Source: Pseudoduganella albidiflava
GTDB taxonomy: Bacteria > Pseudomonadota > Gammaproteobacteria > Burkholderiales > Burkholderiaceae_D
Assembly: GCF_004322755.1 (NCBI RefSeq)
Contig: NZ_CP036401.1
Location: forward strand, 1,922,001 to 1,986,000
Reading direction: 5' to 3'
DNA: 64,000 nt
Shown here: positions 1-9,498 of the stretch, one piece after another
Layout: each line of letters starts with the position of its first letter
How positions within the stretch are numbered: the stretch's first letter is position 1
Notes under the pieces: generated by a model
Seen by the model: the letters and a program-made list of their open reading frames with translations, nothing else
Databases searched by the model: none
Told to the model about the DNA's origin: nothing
Made by a program: the position numbers and the translations under genes

Positions 1-150
1 GTGTCGGTGCTGCTCAGGGCGAGATCGTCGGGCATGCTGGACGAGTATCCGAACCTGGCCGCCTATGTCGCCCGGGGCGAGGCGCGGCAGGCCTACCGGC
101 GCGCGTTCGCCGCCCAGCTGGCGGTCAACGCGCGTACAGCGTCCGGCTGA
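1..150 (+). CDS. Glutathione S-transferase family protein, C-terminal fragment
   Basis: Only the last 49 codons lie in the window; the frame is open from base 1 and stops with TGA at 148-150. The segment LDEYPNLAAYVARGEARQAY followed by RRAFAAQL is the typical end of a bacterial cytosolic glutathione S-transferase, in the helical C-terminal domain that holds the electrophilic substrate. The N-terminal thioredoxin fold that binds glutathione is outside the window, so the subclass cannot be assigned. The gene runs in the same direction as the next one but a 142-bp gap separates them, so they are probably transcribed separately. Confidence 0.75.
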   Translation: MSVLLRARSSGMLDEYPNLAAYVARGEARQAYRRAFAAQLAVNARTASG

Positions 151-292
151 GCCAACGGCACGCTGGCTGGGCGCGGCAATCACGGACTTGATTGCAAGGG
201 CCCGGATGCTTGAGTTCCCGGCATGGCTCTGCTACGGTGGCCAGGGCATCAGACAAGCTGCTGCTGAACAATAAGACGGAGACCTCCACGGC

Positions 293-1999
293 ATGGCACG
301 ACCTTTCACGCGGCGCGCGGCGATGCACCCGCACGCCCGCTTCTCCGGCGGCCTGTTCCCCTGCCTGCCGGCTTTTCTCCTGGCCCTGCTGCTGTGCGCA
401 TGGGCCGTGTGCATCCCGGCCGCTGCCCAGCAGCGCGTGGAAAGATACGGCATGTACGAAGTCGTCCTGAAAGGCAAGGACGCCGGCAATCCGTTCATCG
501 ACCTGGAGCTGAGCGCCACCTTCACACGCGGCGGCGAGCGCTTCACGCCGGAAGGTTTCTACGACGGCGACGGCACCTACCGCGTGCGCTTCATGCCGCC
601 CGCGGCGGGGCAGTGGACGTATGTCACGCACAGCAACCATCCCGACCTGGACGGCAAGACCGGTTCGTTCACCGCCGTCGAAGGTGCGAACAAGGGGCCG
701 GTCCGCGTCGCCGACACGCATCACTTCGCGCATGCGGACGGCACGCCGTTCCGGCCGTTCGGCACCACGATCTACGAATGGGCGTTCCAGCCGGAGCCGA
801 AGAAGCTGGAAACGCTCGCCACGCTGAAGAAGGCGCCGTTCAACAAGGCGCGCATGCTGGCGGTGCCGCCGTACAAGCCGGGCTATGTCGAAGGCCCGGA
901 AAAGCTGAGCGAGTTCCCGTTCGTCGGCACATCTCGCGACAACTTCGATTTCTCGCGCTTCAACCCGGCGTACTTCCGCAGCCTGGAGCGCGACGTGAAG
1001 CGCCTGTCGGACCTGGGCATCCAGGTCGACCTGATCCTGTTCCGGCCCTACGACAAGGGCCAGTGGGGCTTCGACACGACCAGCGACGCCGTCAACCAGC
1101 GCTTCGTGCGCTACATGGTGGCGCGCTTCGCCGCGTTCCAGAACATCTGGTGGAGCCTGGCCAACGAGAACAGCTACATCCGGCACCTGACGGACGAGGA
1201 TTTCGACCGCTACTTCCAGATCGTGCAGAAGTACGACCCGTACCAGCACCTGCGCTCGATCCACAACGCCGACCGCATCTACGACTACAACAAGCCGTGG
1301 GTGACCCACGTGAGCCTGCAGTACTACAATGCCGTGAAGGTGTTCGGCGTGTCGCCGATGCTGCGCGACATGTACCGCAAGCCCATCGTGCACGACGAGA
1401 TCAACTACGAGGGTAACTCGCCCAGCCGCTGGGGCCAGCTGTCCGGCGAGGAACTGACGCGCCGCTTCTGGGTCGCGCTGGTCGGCGGCGCGTATGCCAC
1501 GCATGGCGAGGTGCTGGAATCGGCCAAGGTGCGCGGCTGGATCGCCGGCGGCGGCCAGCTGGCCGGCACCAGCCCGGAACGCATCGGCTTCCTGCGCAAG
1601 ATCGTCGAGGCCGGGCCGCGGCGGGGGCTCGCGCCGATCGACCAGCTGTTCGTGATGAATGCCGCCGGCGAGCCGGGCGAATACTATCTTTACTATTTCG
1701 GCGACGAGAAGCCCGCCGAATTCCCGTTCGTACTGCCGGTCAAGGGCCTGCGCAAGGGGATGAAGTTCAGGGCCGACATCATCGATACCTGGAACATGAC
1801 GGTCACGCCCGTGCCGGATACGTTCGAGATCGGCGAACCGCCGCGCTACCGGGTGGCCGACGTCGACAACCGGGTGATCAAGCTGCCGGGCAGGCCGTAC
1901 ATGGCGCTGCGCATCCAGCGCGTCGGCGACATGCCGAAGGCCGCGCCCGAGCCTGCCCGCAAGCCCGCCGCCGGCGCGATCGTCGAAGAAGAACTGTAG
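293..1999 (+). CDS. DUF5060 / DUF4038-type secreted glycoside hydrolase-like protein
   Basis: The protein has 568 residues. An N-terminal hydrophobic stretch at about 20-45 reads as a signal peptide, so it should act in the periplasm or outside. Residues 50-120 (GNPFIDLELSATF, then FYDGDGTYRVRFMP) match the DUF5060 beta-sandwich. Residues 135-440 look like a DUF4038/apiosidase-like TIM barrel, with NIWWSLANENS and IVHDEINYEG placing acidic residues where the catalytic glutamates of such barrels lie. The C-terminal 100 residues resemble the DUF5605-type beta domain. A GGAG Shine-Dalgarno lies 11 nt before the ATG; a second ATG at 323 would shorten the leader. The substrate is unknown, probably a plant or microbial polysaccharide side chain. 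Confidence 0.8.
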   Translation: MARPFTRRAAMHPHARFSGGLFPCLPAFLLALLLCAWAVCIPAAAQQRVERYGMYEVVLKGKDAGNPFIDLELSATFTRGGERFTPEGFYDGDGTYRVRFMPPAAGQWTYVTHSNHPDLDGKTGSFTAVEGANKGPVRVADTHHFAHADGTPFRPFGTTIYEWAFQPEPKKLETLATLKKAPFNKARMLAVPPYKPGYVEGPEKLSEFPFVGTSRDNFDFSRFNPAYFRSLERDVKRLSDLGIQVDLILFRPYDKGQWGFDTTSDAVNQRFVRYMVARFAAFQNIWWSLANENSYIRHLTDEDFDRYFQIVQKYDPYQHLRSIHNADRIYDYNKPWVTHVSLQYYNAVKVFGVSPMLRDMYRKPIVHDEINYEGNSPSRWGQLSGEELTRRFWVALVGGAYATHGEVLESAKVRGWIAGGGQLAGTSPERIGFLRKIVEAGPRRGLAPIDQLFVMNAAGEPGEYYLYYFGDEKPAEFPFVLPVKGLRKGMKFRADIIDTWNMTVTPVPDTFEIGEPPRYRVADVDNRVIKLPGRPYMALRIQRVGDMPKAAPEPARKPAAGAIVEEEL

Positions 2000-2128
2000 G
2001 CCATGAGTGGGGCCACCGCTTTTGCTGGACAGAGGCGACAGGGCAGCCGTAAGCTGTGGCACCTGGCAGGAATGCAAGCCGATCCCTGCCAGGCATGTCG
2101 CACGTGAAAATCCACGCGAACGGACCCC

Positions 2129-3364
2129 ATGGACATCCAGACCGACGAACGGCGCTTCCACCACCTCGATGCGCTACGCGCCAGCGCACTGCTGATCGGC
2201 ATCCTGCTGCACGCGATCATGTCCTTCCTCCCGGGCTACCGGGAAGCGCGCTGGCCGATCTCCGATGCCTCGACCAGTACCGGCCTGGGCATCGTCTACT
2301 ATGTCATCCATCTTTTCAGGATGCCGCTGTTCTTCCTGCTCGCCGGCTTCTTCGCGCGCCTGCTGCACCAGAAGCTCGGCACGCGCGGCCTGCTCCGTAA
2401 CCGCCTGCGCCGCATCGCCTTGCCGCTGGTCGCGTTCTATTTCGTGGTCATGCCGTCGATCGTCGTCGCCATGGTGTGGGGGGCGCGCCAGCTGGACATC
2501 AAGGCGGCGGGGAAGGTCGAGTATCCGATGCCGATCATCGGGCCGCCGGTACCGTGGGGGCACCTGTGGTTCCTGTACATGCTGCTGGTGATCTACCTGG
2601 TCGTGGTGCTGCTGCGCGCCGCGGTCGCCAGGTTCGACACCGGCGGAACGCTGCGCTCCGCTGCCGGGCGCCTGGTCGACCTGTCGTTCCGCACCCGCCT
2701 GGCGCCGCTGATCCTGGCCCTGCCCATCGGCGCCTCGCTGCATGGCGCCGCGTGGTGGGTGCAATGGCAGGGCATCCCGTCGCCGATCGCGGGGCTTGTG
2801 CCCAATGTGCCGAGCATGCTCGCCTACGGCGGGGCGTTCCTGGCCGGCTGGTTCCTGCACCGGCGGCAGGACACGCTGGAGCTGCTGGCGCGGGACTGGC
2901 CGTTGTATGGCGTTGGCGCGCTGCTGGGCATCGCCGGCGCGCTATACATTGCCGGCGCCACGCCGAAGCTGGCGGTCCTTCCCCTTGGCGCCACCGGGCA
3001 GGCCCTGTACCTTGCCGCCTACCTGGGCGGCATGTGGTGCGCCACCTTCTGCGCCATCGGCGTGGCGCAGCGCTGTTTCGCCGCGCCGTCGGCGCGCTGG
3101 CGCTACCTGGCGGATGCCTCGTACTGGATGTACCTGATGCACTTGCCCGTGGTGTTCCTGCTCCAGGCGTGGATGCTGACATGGCCGCTGCACTGGTCCG
3201 CCAAGCTGGCGCTGATCCTGGCCATCACGGCGGCGCTCCTGCTGGGCTCCTATCACTTCCTGGTGCGCCGCACGTTCATGGGCGTGTTCCTGAACGGCCG
3301 GAAGTATCCCGCCACGGCGCGCGTGGCGCCGGTCAACCCGGCAGGGCAGGTGCCGGGCGCGTGA
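2129..3364 (+). CDS. Acyltransferase 3 family integral membrane protein
   Basis: This 411-residue protein has about ten hydrophobic segments and the acyltransferase-3 start (RRFHHLDALRASALLIGI, then LLHAIMSFLPGY) seen in OpgC, OafA and NodX relatives. These enzymes transfer acyl groups from cytoplasmic or membrane donors to sugars such as periplasmic glucans or O-antigen. The arginine in LDALRA and the histidine in LLHA are the usual conserved residues. The C-terminal segment DASYWMYLMHLPVVF is also typical. No glycan biosynthesis genes adjoin it, so the acceptor cannot be named. It follows the DUF5060 protein by 129 bp on the same strand. Confidence 0.85.
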   Translation: MDIQTDERRFHHLDALRASALLIGILLHAIMSFLPGYREARWPISDASTSTGLGIVYYVIHLFRMPLFFLLAGFFARLLHQKLGTRGLLRNRLRRIALPLVAFYFVVMPSIVVAMVWGARQLDIKAAGKVEYPMPIIGPPVPWGHLWFLYMLLVIYLVVVLLRAAVARFDTGGTLRSAAGRLVDLSFRTRLAPLILALPIGASLHGAAWWVQWQGIPSPIAGLVPNVPSMLAYGGAFLAGWFLHRRQDTLELLARDWPLYGVGALLGIAGALYIAGATPKLAVLPLGATGQALYLAAYLGGMWCATFCAIGVAQRCFAAPSARWRYLADASYWMYLMHLPVVFLLQAWMLTWPLHWSAKLALILAITAALLLGSYHFLVRRTFMGVFLNGRKYPATARVAPVNPAGQVPGA

Positions 3365-3592
3365 ATCCGGGACGGCCGCCGGCGCCTGGCGCGCCGGCGG
3401 CGCGGCTTGCCCATGTTGCACAATTGCCGGTCCGGCACGCGCCGGCAGCCCATCCGTTGCCATCCGGCGTCAAAAAGGGGTTTCGGGGAAGGATGTCATT
3501 GCGATGCTGCATGGAAACAGTTTAAAGTTCCGGCAGCGCCTTCCCGACGTATCGGGGGCGCCCGCCATCCACAGTCACCGTGTAATTCACAC

Positions 3593-4123
3593 ATGCCGAA
3601 CCTGCCAGATGCCCGCACGCGCCAGGGAACGATCCAGGGCGGCTTCACGCTGATCGAACTGATCGCCGTCATCGTCATCCTGGGCATCCTGGCCGCCGTC
3701 GCGCTGCCGCGCTTCGCGGACCTGCGCAGGGATGCGCGCATCGCCTCGCTGCAGGCCGTCAAGGGCGCGCTGGTCACCATTGCCACGCTGATCCATGGCA
3801 AGGCGCTGATCGATCCGGGTGCCACGACCGTCACCGTGGACGATGTGGAAGTGACGCTCGTCGCCGGTTATCCATCGCCGGCCGGCGGCGGCAATACGGC
3901 GGCGGCGGCCGGCCTGAGCCTCGACGACTACATCATCCGCTTCGGTTCGGCCACGGCAACCGCCACCCAGCCCGCGCTGCCCTACAACTCCTTCGCTGCG
4001 ATCCCCGTCAAGGTGGCGAACACGCCGGCCGCGCTGGCCTGCTTCACCCAGTACGTGGGCGCCAGCGGCTCCGGCAATGCCGTCAGGCCGCCGGTGGTCA
4101 CGGTCGTGTCGGACAGCTGCTGA
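3593..4123 (+). CDS. Type IV pilin-like / MSHA-type prepilin protein
   Basis: With the ATG at 3593 the protein has 176 residues. It begins with a 17-residue hydrophilic leader ending GG, then FTLIELIAVIVILGILAAVA, the classic class IV prepilin cleavage site and hydrophobic helix. Glutamate 5 of the mature form is present. Two C-terminal cysteines (ALACFTQY and the final DSC) could form the disulfide loop found in MSHA-type pilins. No clear Shine-Dalgarno precedes this ATG; an upstream in-frame ATG at 3407 would add 62 residues before the leader and is less likely. It stands alone without assembly ATPase or peptidase genes, so export would rely on machinery encoded elsewhere. Confidence 0.8.
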   Translation: MPNLPDARTRQGTIQGGFTLIELIAVIVILGILAAVALPRFADLRRDARIASLQAVKGALVTIATLIHGKALIDPGATTVTVDDVEVTLVAGYPSPAGGGNTAAAAGLSLDDYIIRFGSATATATQPALPYNSFAAIPVKVANTPAALACFTQYVGASGSGNAVRPPVVTVVSDSC

Positions 4124-4146
4124 TCCCGGCCGCCAGCACCTGATCC

Positions 4147-5016
4147 TTATTCCCAGGCGCGCGCCGCGGACCGGTGGATGGTCCACGTGAAGCCGGCGCC
4201 CACCGAGACGCCGCTGGTCTTGCGGAACAGCGGGCTGTCGCGGTTGGCCGCATGGCTGTGGTTGTCGTAGCGGGTGAAGCCGAACACGCGCCAGTCCGGC
4301 GACAGCCGGCGCGACAGGCTCAGGCCCAGCCGCGTCATCAGCAGGCCGCCCGAAGCGTGGTACTCCGGCCGTTCGGCGGTCGCGTATTGCGGCGCCACGT
4401 CGTAGAAGTACGCATGCAGCCGCGCATTGCCGTACACCGCGCCCACGGTGGCATCGGCCTGCCACTTGCCGGTGCCGTCGCCGGTCTCGAACACCACGCG
4501 CGGTTCGAACACGAGGCCGCGGCGTTCGAAGCCATTCCTCAACTCCAGCGGCACGCGCAGCGGCAGTTCCAGCCGGAGGCGGCTGTTCGGCGAAGGCTCG
4601 GCCAGCAGCACCTTCAGGCGCGGCCCGAATTCCAGCAGCGAGTTCAGGTCCGGCATGCCCTTGCGCGCCTCGACGTCGTCGGAACGGGCCGGCAGCGACA
4701 GCGCGAAGCCCAGGTCGAGCTCCACCCGGTCGCTGTTGATCAGGCGCGCGCTGACGCCGGAGCGGTCGGCGCGGATGATCTTGCCGCGGTAGATCACGAG
4801 CGGCAGCACGAGCCCGCGTGCGGAGCGGTCGTCCGCGCCGGGATAGGCGGGCGTGGAAGCGGCGCCGCCGAACACGCCGACTTCCCACAGCGGCAGGTCC
4901 GGGGCGGGCACCGGTGCCTGCTGCGCGGCGGCGGGCGCCATCATCGCCAGCATGGCGAGGCAGGCCGGCAAGGAAGTCGATAGCAAGGTCGAAGACGAAA
5001 GGCGGGGCGTGGGCAT
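4147..5016 (-). CDS. MipA/OmpV family outer membrane protein
   Basis: The product has 289 residues with a signal peptide ending near AAAQQ (about residue 32). The body has alternating beta-strand character and opens with LPLWEVGVFGGAASTPAYPG, typical of the MipA/OmpV family. It ends with SVGAGFTWTIHRSAARAWE, close to the family's usual closing GxxYxF-type strand. MipA was described as a scaffold for murein hydrolases and synthases; OmpV is an outer membrane protein, and most family members have no assigned function. It converges on the pilin gene with 23 bp between stops. Confidence 0.85.
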   Translation of the reverse strand: MPTPRLSSSTLLSTSLPACLAMLAMMAPAAAQQAPVPAPDLPLWEVGVFGGAASTPAYPGADDRSARGLVLPLVIYRGKIIRADRSGVSARLINSDRVELDLGFALSLPARSDDVEARKGMPDLNSLLEFGPRLKVLLAEPSPNSRLRLELPLRVPLELRNGFERRGLVFEPRVVFETGDGTGKWQADATVGAVYGNARLHAYFYDVAPQYATAERPEYHASGGLLMTRLGLSLSRRLSPDWRVFGFTRYDNHSHAANRDSPLFRKTSGVSVGAGFTWTIHRSAARAWE

Positions 5017-5128
5017 GGTAAGGGCGGGCAGGATGACGATGCCGGCACATTACCATGCGTGAACCGTCCGCGGTAAGGGGAGCGTACCGGCTTTATACTC
5101 GGGTTTTGCCTCCCGCAGCCGACCGCGC

Positions 5129-6127
5129 ATGACGACCAAGCCCACGACTCCCGCCACGCCCGCGAAACCTTGTTGCGCCGCATCGCGCGCCGGGTCCGGT
5201 ATTGCAGCCGTATCGGAGCAGCCGTCATCACCCTCGCTCCTGGAATCGGCATCCGCTGCCGTGCCACCGCGCCGCGCCACGGTCCTGCTGCCGGCCGCCA
5301 CTTTCCTGATGGGCACCGACTACGCCCGCGCCAATCCCGGCGATGGCGAAGGCCCGGTGCGGCCCGTTTCGCTGTCGCCGTTCTCGATCGACGTGTACCC
5401 GGTGACGAACGCGGATTTCGCGGCGTTCGTGGAAGCCACCGGCTACGTCACCGAGGCGGAACGCTTCGGCACGTCGTTCGTGTTCCAGGGCCAGATACCG
5501 GATGAACGCTATGAGGAAGTGGTGGAAGACACGCTGGCGGTGGCGCCCTGGTGGTGCCTGGTGCGCGGCGCCTGCTGGCGGGCGCCCGAGGGCCCCGATT
5601 CATCCATCGACACGCGCATGACGCATCCGGTGGTGCACGTCTCCTGGAACGACGCCATGGCCTATGCGGCGTGGAGCGGGGCGGCCCTGCCGACCGAGGC
5701 GCAGTGGGAATACGCCGCGCGCGGCGGCCTCGAACAGAAACTGTACCCGTGGGGCGACGAGCTGGCGCCGCGGGGCCGGCACCTGTGCAATGTGTGGCAG
5801 GGCGAATTCCCCGCGCTGGACACGGGCGAGGACGGCTTCGCAGGCACCAGCCCGGTCGACGCCTTTCCACCGAACGGCCATGGCCTGTATTCGGTGACCG
5901 GCAATACCTGGGAGTGGTGCGCGGATTTCTGGGACACCGGTTTCAGCGCCGCGCCGAGCCAGGATCCGCAGGGGCCTGCGCAAGGCACCGCGCGCGTGAT
6001 GAAAGGCGGGTCCTTCCTGTGCCATGCCTCGTACTGCAACCGCTACCGGCCCGCCGCGCGCACCATGAACACGCCGGACAGCGCCGCCTCGAACATCGGC
6101 TTCCGCTGCGCCAGGCCGGCGCCCTGA
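5129..6127 (+). CDS. Formylglycine-generating enzyme (sulfatase-modifying factor)
   Basis: FGE oxidises a cysteine in sulfatases to the catalytic formylglycine. The 332-residue protein carries the SUMF1/FGE fold from about residue 52 (ATFLMGTDYARANPGDGE) to the end (SNIGFRCARP). The active-site pair is C298 and C303 in GGSFLCHASYCNRYR, with the five-residue spacing of the copper-binding cysteines in bona fide FGEs; many FGE-fold relatives lack this pair. The N-terminal 45 residues, with PCCAASR, are a low-complexity extension of unknown role. It converges on a sulfatase with one base between the genes, and that sulfatase has the CxPSR modification site, so substrate and maturase are probably adjacent. 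Confidence 0.93.
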   Translation: MTTKPTTPATPAKPCCAASRAGSGIAAVSEQPSSPSLLESASAAVPPRRATVLLPAATFLMGTDYARANPGDGEGPVRPVSLSPFSIDVYPVTNADFAAFVEATGYVTEAERFGTSFVFQGQIPDERYEEVVEDTLAVAPWWCLVRGACWRAPEGPDSSIDTRMTHPVVHVSWNDAMAYAAWSGAALPTEAQWEYAARGGLEQKLYPWGDELAPRGRHLCNVWQGEFPALDTGEDGFAGTSPVDAFPPNGHGLYSVTGNTWEWCADFWDTGFSAAPSQDPQGPAQGTARVMKGGSFLCHASYCNRYRPAARTMNTPDSAASNIGFRCARPAP

Positions 6128-6128
6128 A

Positions 6129-7568
6129 CTATCCTTCCTGGCCCCTGCCGGGCGGCGGGTCCGGATACTCGGTGGAAGCGACGTGTTCGCGCGCCATGCC
6201 GTCGGCCATCCGCTTCACGATGTCCGGGTGCTGGCCGGCGATGTTCGTGCTTTCCTTCGGATCGCGCGACAGGTCGTACAGTTCCAGCGAGCCGCCGCGC
6301 TTCATGCGCAGCGCCTTCCACTTGCCCCAGCGCGCCACCTGGCGGAATTCCGGCTCGTAGAACTCCCAGTACAGGAAGCGGTCTTCCCCCTGGCGCTGCG
6401 CATCGGCGAGGAACGGCCGCAAGCTCACGCCATCGCTTTTTTCGCGCGGCGCGCCGGCCAGGTCCAGCGCGGTCGGCAGGAAGTCCGGGAAGTACACCGG
6501 CACGTCGCTGACGGCGCCGGCGGCGACCTTGCCCGGCCAGCGCACGATCCATGGCGTGCGGATGCCGCCTTCGTACATGTCGCGCTTGTAGCCGGTCAGG
6601 CCGCCGTTCGAATCGAAAAAGTCGGCGATCCGGGTCTGCTGCGTCGTCGGTTCCGAGCGCGGGCCGTTGTCCGAGGCGAAGAAGACCACCGTGTCCTTGT
6701 CCAGGCTTGACGCGGCCAGCTTGTCGAGCAGCTGGCCGATGCCGAGATCGAGGTAGTGGATCATTGCCGCATAGGTTTTTTCATCGTCCGACCAGTCCGC
6801 GCGGTCCGCATACGGCCCGAAGTCGGGCGCCGTGAACGGCGAGTGCGGGCTGTTGTAGGCCGCGTACAGGAAGAAGGGCGCGGCCTTGTGGCGTTCGATG
6901 AAGTCGATCGCATCGTCCGTGATCATGGCGGTGTCGTAGCGCCCACGCTTGCCGTTGGCGTTCTCGGGAATATCGACCAGCTTGTCGCCGTACACGCGCT
7001 GCACCGGCCAGTAGCCCTGGGTGCTTTCCAGCGGCGTGAGCCAGCCCTTGAACTCGTCGAAGCCGAACTGGATCGGCGTGGCCTGCGTGTCGAAGCCGTC
7101 CAGGTGCCACTTGCCCATCAGGCCCGTGCGGTAGCCGGCATCGCGCAGGTACTGCGCCACGGTCTTGTCTTCCGGCAGCAGGTTCGGGCGGCGCCACAGC
7201 TGCTTGCCCTTGCCCTTGGTGCCCAGCTTGCCGCCGGCCAGCGCCGTGTTGTCGCGGATGCGCGCGTGGCCCGTGTGCAGGCCCGTCATCAGCGCGCAGC
7301 GCGACGGTCCGCACACGGGCGCGCCCGCGTAAGCCTGGCTGAAGCGCATGCCTTCCCTGGCCAGGCGGTCGATGTTCGGCGTGGCGATGCGGCGCTGGCC
7401 ATACACGGCCGTGTCGCCATAGCCCATGTCGTCGGCCAGGATGAAAATGATGTTGGGGCGCCGGGTGCCGGGCGGCGGCGCATTCAGGGTAAAGGCGGAG
7501 GCGGAGGTGGAGGCCGAGGCGGCGGCGATGGCGGCCAGCGCGCTGGCGATGAATTCTCTGCGGATCAT
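6129..7568 (-). CDS. Type I sulfatase (arylsulfatase A family), probable Tat substrate
   Basis: This 479-residue alkaline-phosphatase-fold hydrolase has a twin-arginine leader (MIRREFIASALAAIAA), suggesting export in folded form. The N-terminal sulfatase signature RPNIIFILADDMGYGD supplies the metal aspartates at about residues 46-47. C86 in CGPSRCALMTG is the cysteine converted to formylglycine. GKWHLDG and FASDNGPRS supply further active-site residues. The substrate, a sulfate ester on a glycan or aromatic compound, cannot be read from the sequence. Export after modification fits the neighbouring FGE, which acts on unfolded chains in the cytoplasm. Confidence 0.92.
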   Translation of the reverse strand: MIRREFIASALAAIAAASASTSASAFTLNAPPPGTRRPNIIFILADDMGYGDTAVYGQRRIATPNIDRLAREGMRFSQAYAGAPVCGPSRCALMTGLHTGHARIRDNTALAGGKLGTKGKGKQLWRRPNLLPEDKTVAQYLRDAGYRTGLMGKWHLDGFDTQATPIQFGFDEFKGWLTPLESTQGYWPVQRVYGDKLVDIPENANGKRGRYDTAMITDDAIDFIERHKAAPFFLYAAYNSPHSPFTAPDFGPYADRADWSDDEKTYAAMIHYLDLGIGQLLDKLAASSLDKDTVVFFASDNGPRSEPTTQQTRIADFFDSNGGLTGYKRDMYEGGIRTPWIVRWPGKVAAGAVSDVPVYFPDFLPTALDLAGAPREKSDGVSLRPFLADAQRQGEDRFLYWEFYEPEFRQVARWGKWKALRMKRGGSLELYDLSRDPKESTNIAGQHPDIVKRMADGMAREHVASTEYPDPPPGRGQEG

Positions 7569-7616
7569 GTGGTTTTCCTCGTAGCGCAGGAGCTTAGCAT
7601 GTGGAAAATCGCCGTT

Positions 7617-7634
7617 TGCTCAAGTTGTTGAGCA
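7617..7634. promoter_or_regulatory. Inverted repeat in the sulfatase/MscS divergent gap
   Basis: TGCTCAA and TTGAGCA are perfect 7-bp inverted arms around GTTG. They lie 49 bp upstream of the sulfatase start and about 100 bp upstream of the MscS start. The position fits an operator for either gene, but no family consensus is recognised and a chance hairpin is possible. Confidence 0.25.
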
Positions 7635-7734
7635 TTGGCAAAGTCTTTCATACTAGCAACTGTGCGGACGCTTGCCCGCCAGCATGTTAAACTTTACATC
7701 TTGACAAGTAGTAGCCGAAGGAGGCGTCCCACGC

Positions 7735-9357
7735 ATGCGTCATATGCTCCGTAGCCTGATTTTCCTGCTGTTCTCGCTGGCCAGCCTTCCGGGCCATGCC
7801 CTGTTCGCCAAGCCACCCGCACCCACCGCCGTCGTCATCCAGCCCGACCCGCTGGGCCGCGAAACGCCGCGCGCGATGGTGTCCGGCATGATCGAGGCGC
7901 TGGCCGAACTCGATTACGACCGCGCCGCGCTGTATTTCGACCAGCCCGCCGTGAGCAGCAACCGCCAGCGCATGCAGGCCATCGGCCAGGCGCGCGGTTT
8001 CCATGCACTGCTGGACAATGGCGGCTCGATCCGGCCCTTCGCCGCGCTGTCGAACGAACCCGGCGGCACGCTCGACGACGAGCTGCCGATCGACCAGGAA
8101 GCCGTCGGCGAAATCACCGTGAAGGGCAAGCCGGTGCCGGTGCTGCTGACACGTGGCCAGGATGGCGACCGGCAGGTGTGGCGGGTATCGAAGGAAACGC
8201 TGTCCCAGATCGCCGCCGCCACGGGTCGCGTGACCGCCGCGCAGCAGGCCGAGCAGGCGGCCGAGGACAAGGAATTCATCGTGGCCGGCGCGCCGCTGAA
8301 GGACTGGGCGATCCTGCTGGGCCTCGGCATCCTCGTCTTCGGCGGCCTGTGGATGCTGGCGGCGCTGCTGGTGGCGGCCACGCGCCGGATGGTGGCCGAT
8401 CCGGCGGCCAACGGCATGTACCGCTTCGTCGAGGCGGCGCTGCCGCCACTGAGCCTGCTGATCGCGGTCGGCATCTTCTATAACTGGGCGGATCGCCTGC
8501 CCGTCGCCATCGTCGCGCGCCAGACGCTGCTGCGCTATGCCGGCATCGTCGCCGTCATCGCCGTGGTCTGGTTCGGCCTGCGGCTGGTCGACGCGGTCGC
8601 CGAACTGGCCATCACGCGCATGCAGCGGCGCGGCCGGCGGCAGATCGTGTCCGTCATCACGCTGGCGCGGCGCACCGTCAAGGTCCTGCTGCTGCTGTTC
8701 TCCGGCATCGGCATCCTCGACACATTCGGCATCGACGTCACCACCGGCATCGCGGCGCTGGGCATCGGCGGTATCGCGCTGGCGCTGGGTGCCCAGAAGA
8801 CGGTGGAAAACCTGGTCGGCAGCGTGACCGTGATCGCCGACCGGCCGCTGCAGGTGGGCGACTTCATCAAGGTCGGCGACGTGGTCGGCACGGTGGAAGA
8901 CGTGGGCATCCGATCGACGCGCATCCGCACCGGCGAACGCACCGTGGTCACGATTCCCAACGGCGACCTGTCGGCGCGCCAGATCGAGAACTTCGCCGAG
9001 CGCGACCGCTTCCTGTTCAATCCCGTGATCGCCGTCGACCATGCCACGCCGTCGGCCAAGCTGAAGGAGGCCATCGCCATCGTGCAGGGCGTGCTCGCCG
9101 AGCACGAGCACATCGCCGAGGGCGCGCGGGCCCGGCTGGGCAGCATCGGCGAGCGCTCCTTCAACATCGACGTGTTCGCCTATATCGACGTGCGCGAATT
9201 CGACGTGCAGGTCGTCATCCGCGAGGCGCTGCTGCTGGCGATCTACGAGCGGCTGGAGGCGGCCGGCATCGACCTGGCGTTCCCGAACCAGACCATCCTG
9301 CTGTCGGCGGGCGGCGAGCGGGCGCCCGTCGAACTGGCGGAAGAACTGCCCCGGTGA
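7735..9357 (+). CDS. Mechanosensitive ion channel, MscS family, with periplasmic N-terminal domain
   Basis: The 540-residue protein starts with a signal-like segment (LIFLLFSLASLPGHALFA). A soluble region of about 160 residues follows, then several transmembrane helices from about residue 190. The pore helix and MscS beta domain lie at about 335-425: GIGGIALALGAQKTVENL, then GDFIKVGDVVGTVEDVGIRS. The C-terminal alpha/beta domain ends the protein. MscS channels release solutes on hypo-osmotic shock. The extra N-terminal domain places it among the larger channels of the YbdG/MscK type rather than minimal MscS. It is divergent from the sulfatase. Confidence 0.9.
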   Translation: MRHMLRSLIFLLFSLASLPGHALFAKPPAPTAVVIQPDPLGRETPRAMVSGMIEALAELDYDRAALYFDQPAVSSNRQRMQAIGQARGFHALLDNGGSIRPFAALSNEPGGTLDDELPIDQEAVGEITVKGKPVPVLLTRGQDGDRQVWRVSKETLSQIAAATGRVTAAQQAEQAAEDKEFIVAGAPLKDWAILLGLGILVFGGLWMLAALLVAATRRMVADPAANGMYRFVEAALPPLSLLIAVGIFYNWADRLPVAIVARQTLLRYAGIVAVIAVVWFGLRLVDAVAELAITRMQRRGRRQIVSVITLARRTVKVLLLLFSGIGILDTFGIDVTTGIAALGIGGIALALGAQKTVENLVGSVTVIADRPLQVGDFIKVGDVVGTVEDVGIRSTRIRTGERTVVTIPNGDLSARQIENFAERDRFLFNPVIAVDHATPSAKLKEAIAIVQGVLAEHEHIAEGARARLGSIGERSFNIDVFAYIDVREFDVQVVIREALLLAIYERLEAAGIDLAFPNQTILLSAGGERAPVELAEELPR

Positions 9358-9498
9358 CGGGCGCGCAGGTCGGGCACCAACGGCCACGATCGCGCAACAA
9401 CGCGTACCATCGTGGCCGCATCGGCCATGCAAAAGTAGTCAACATAGTTTATTGCGCGTAAGATGCCGGGTTCCGTCAAAAACATATACACCCGCACC

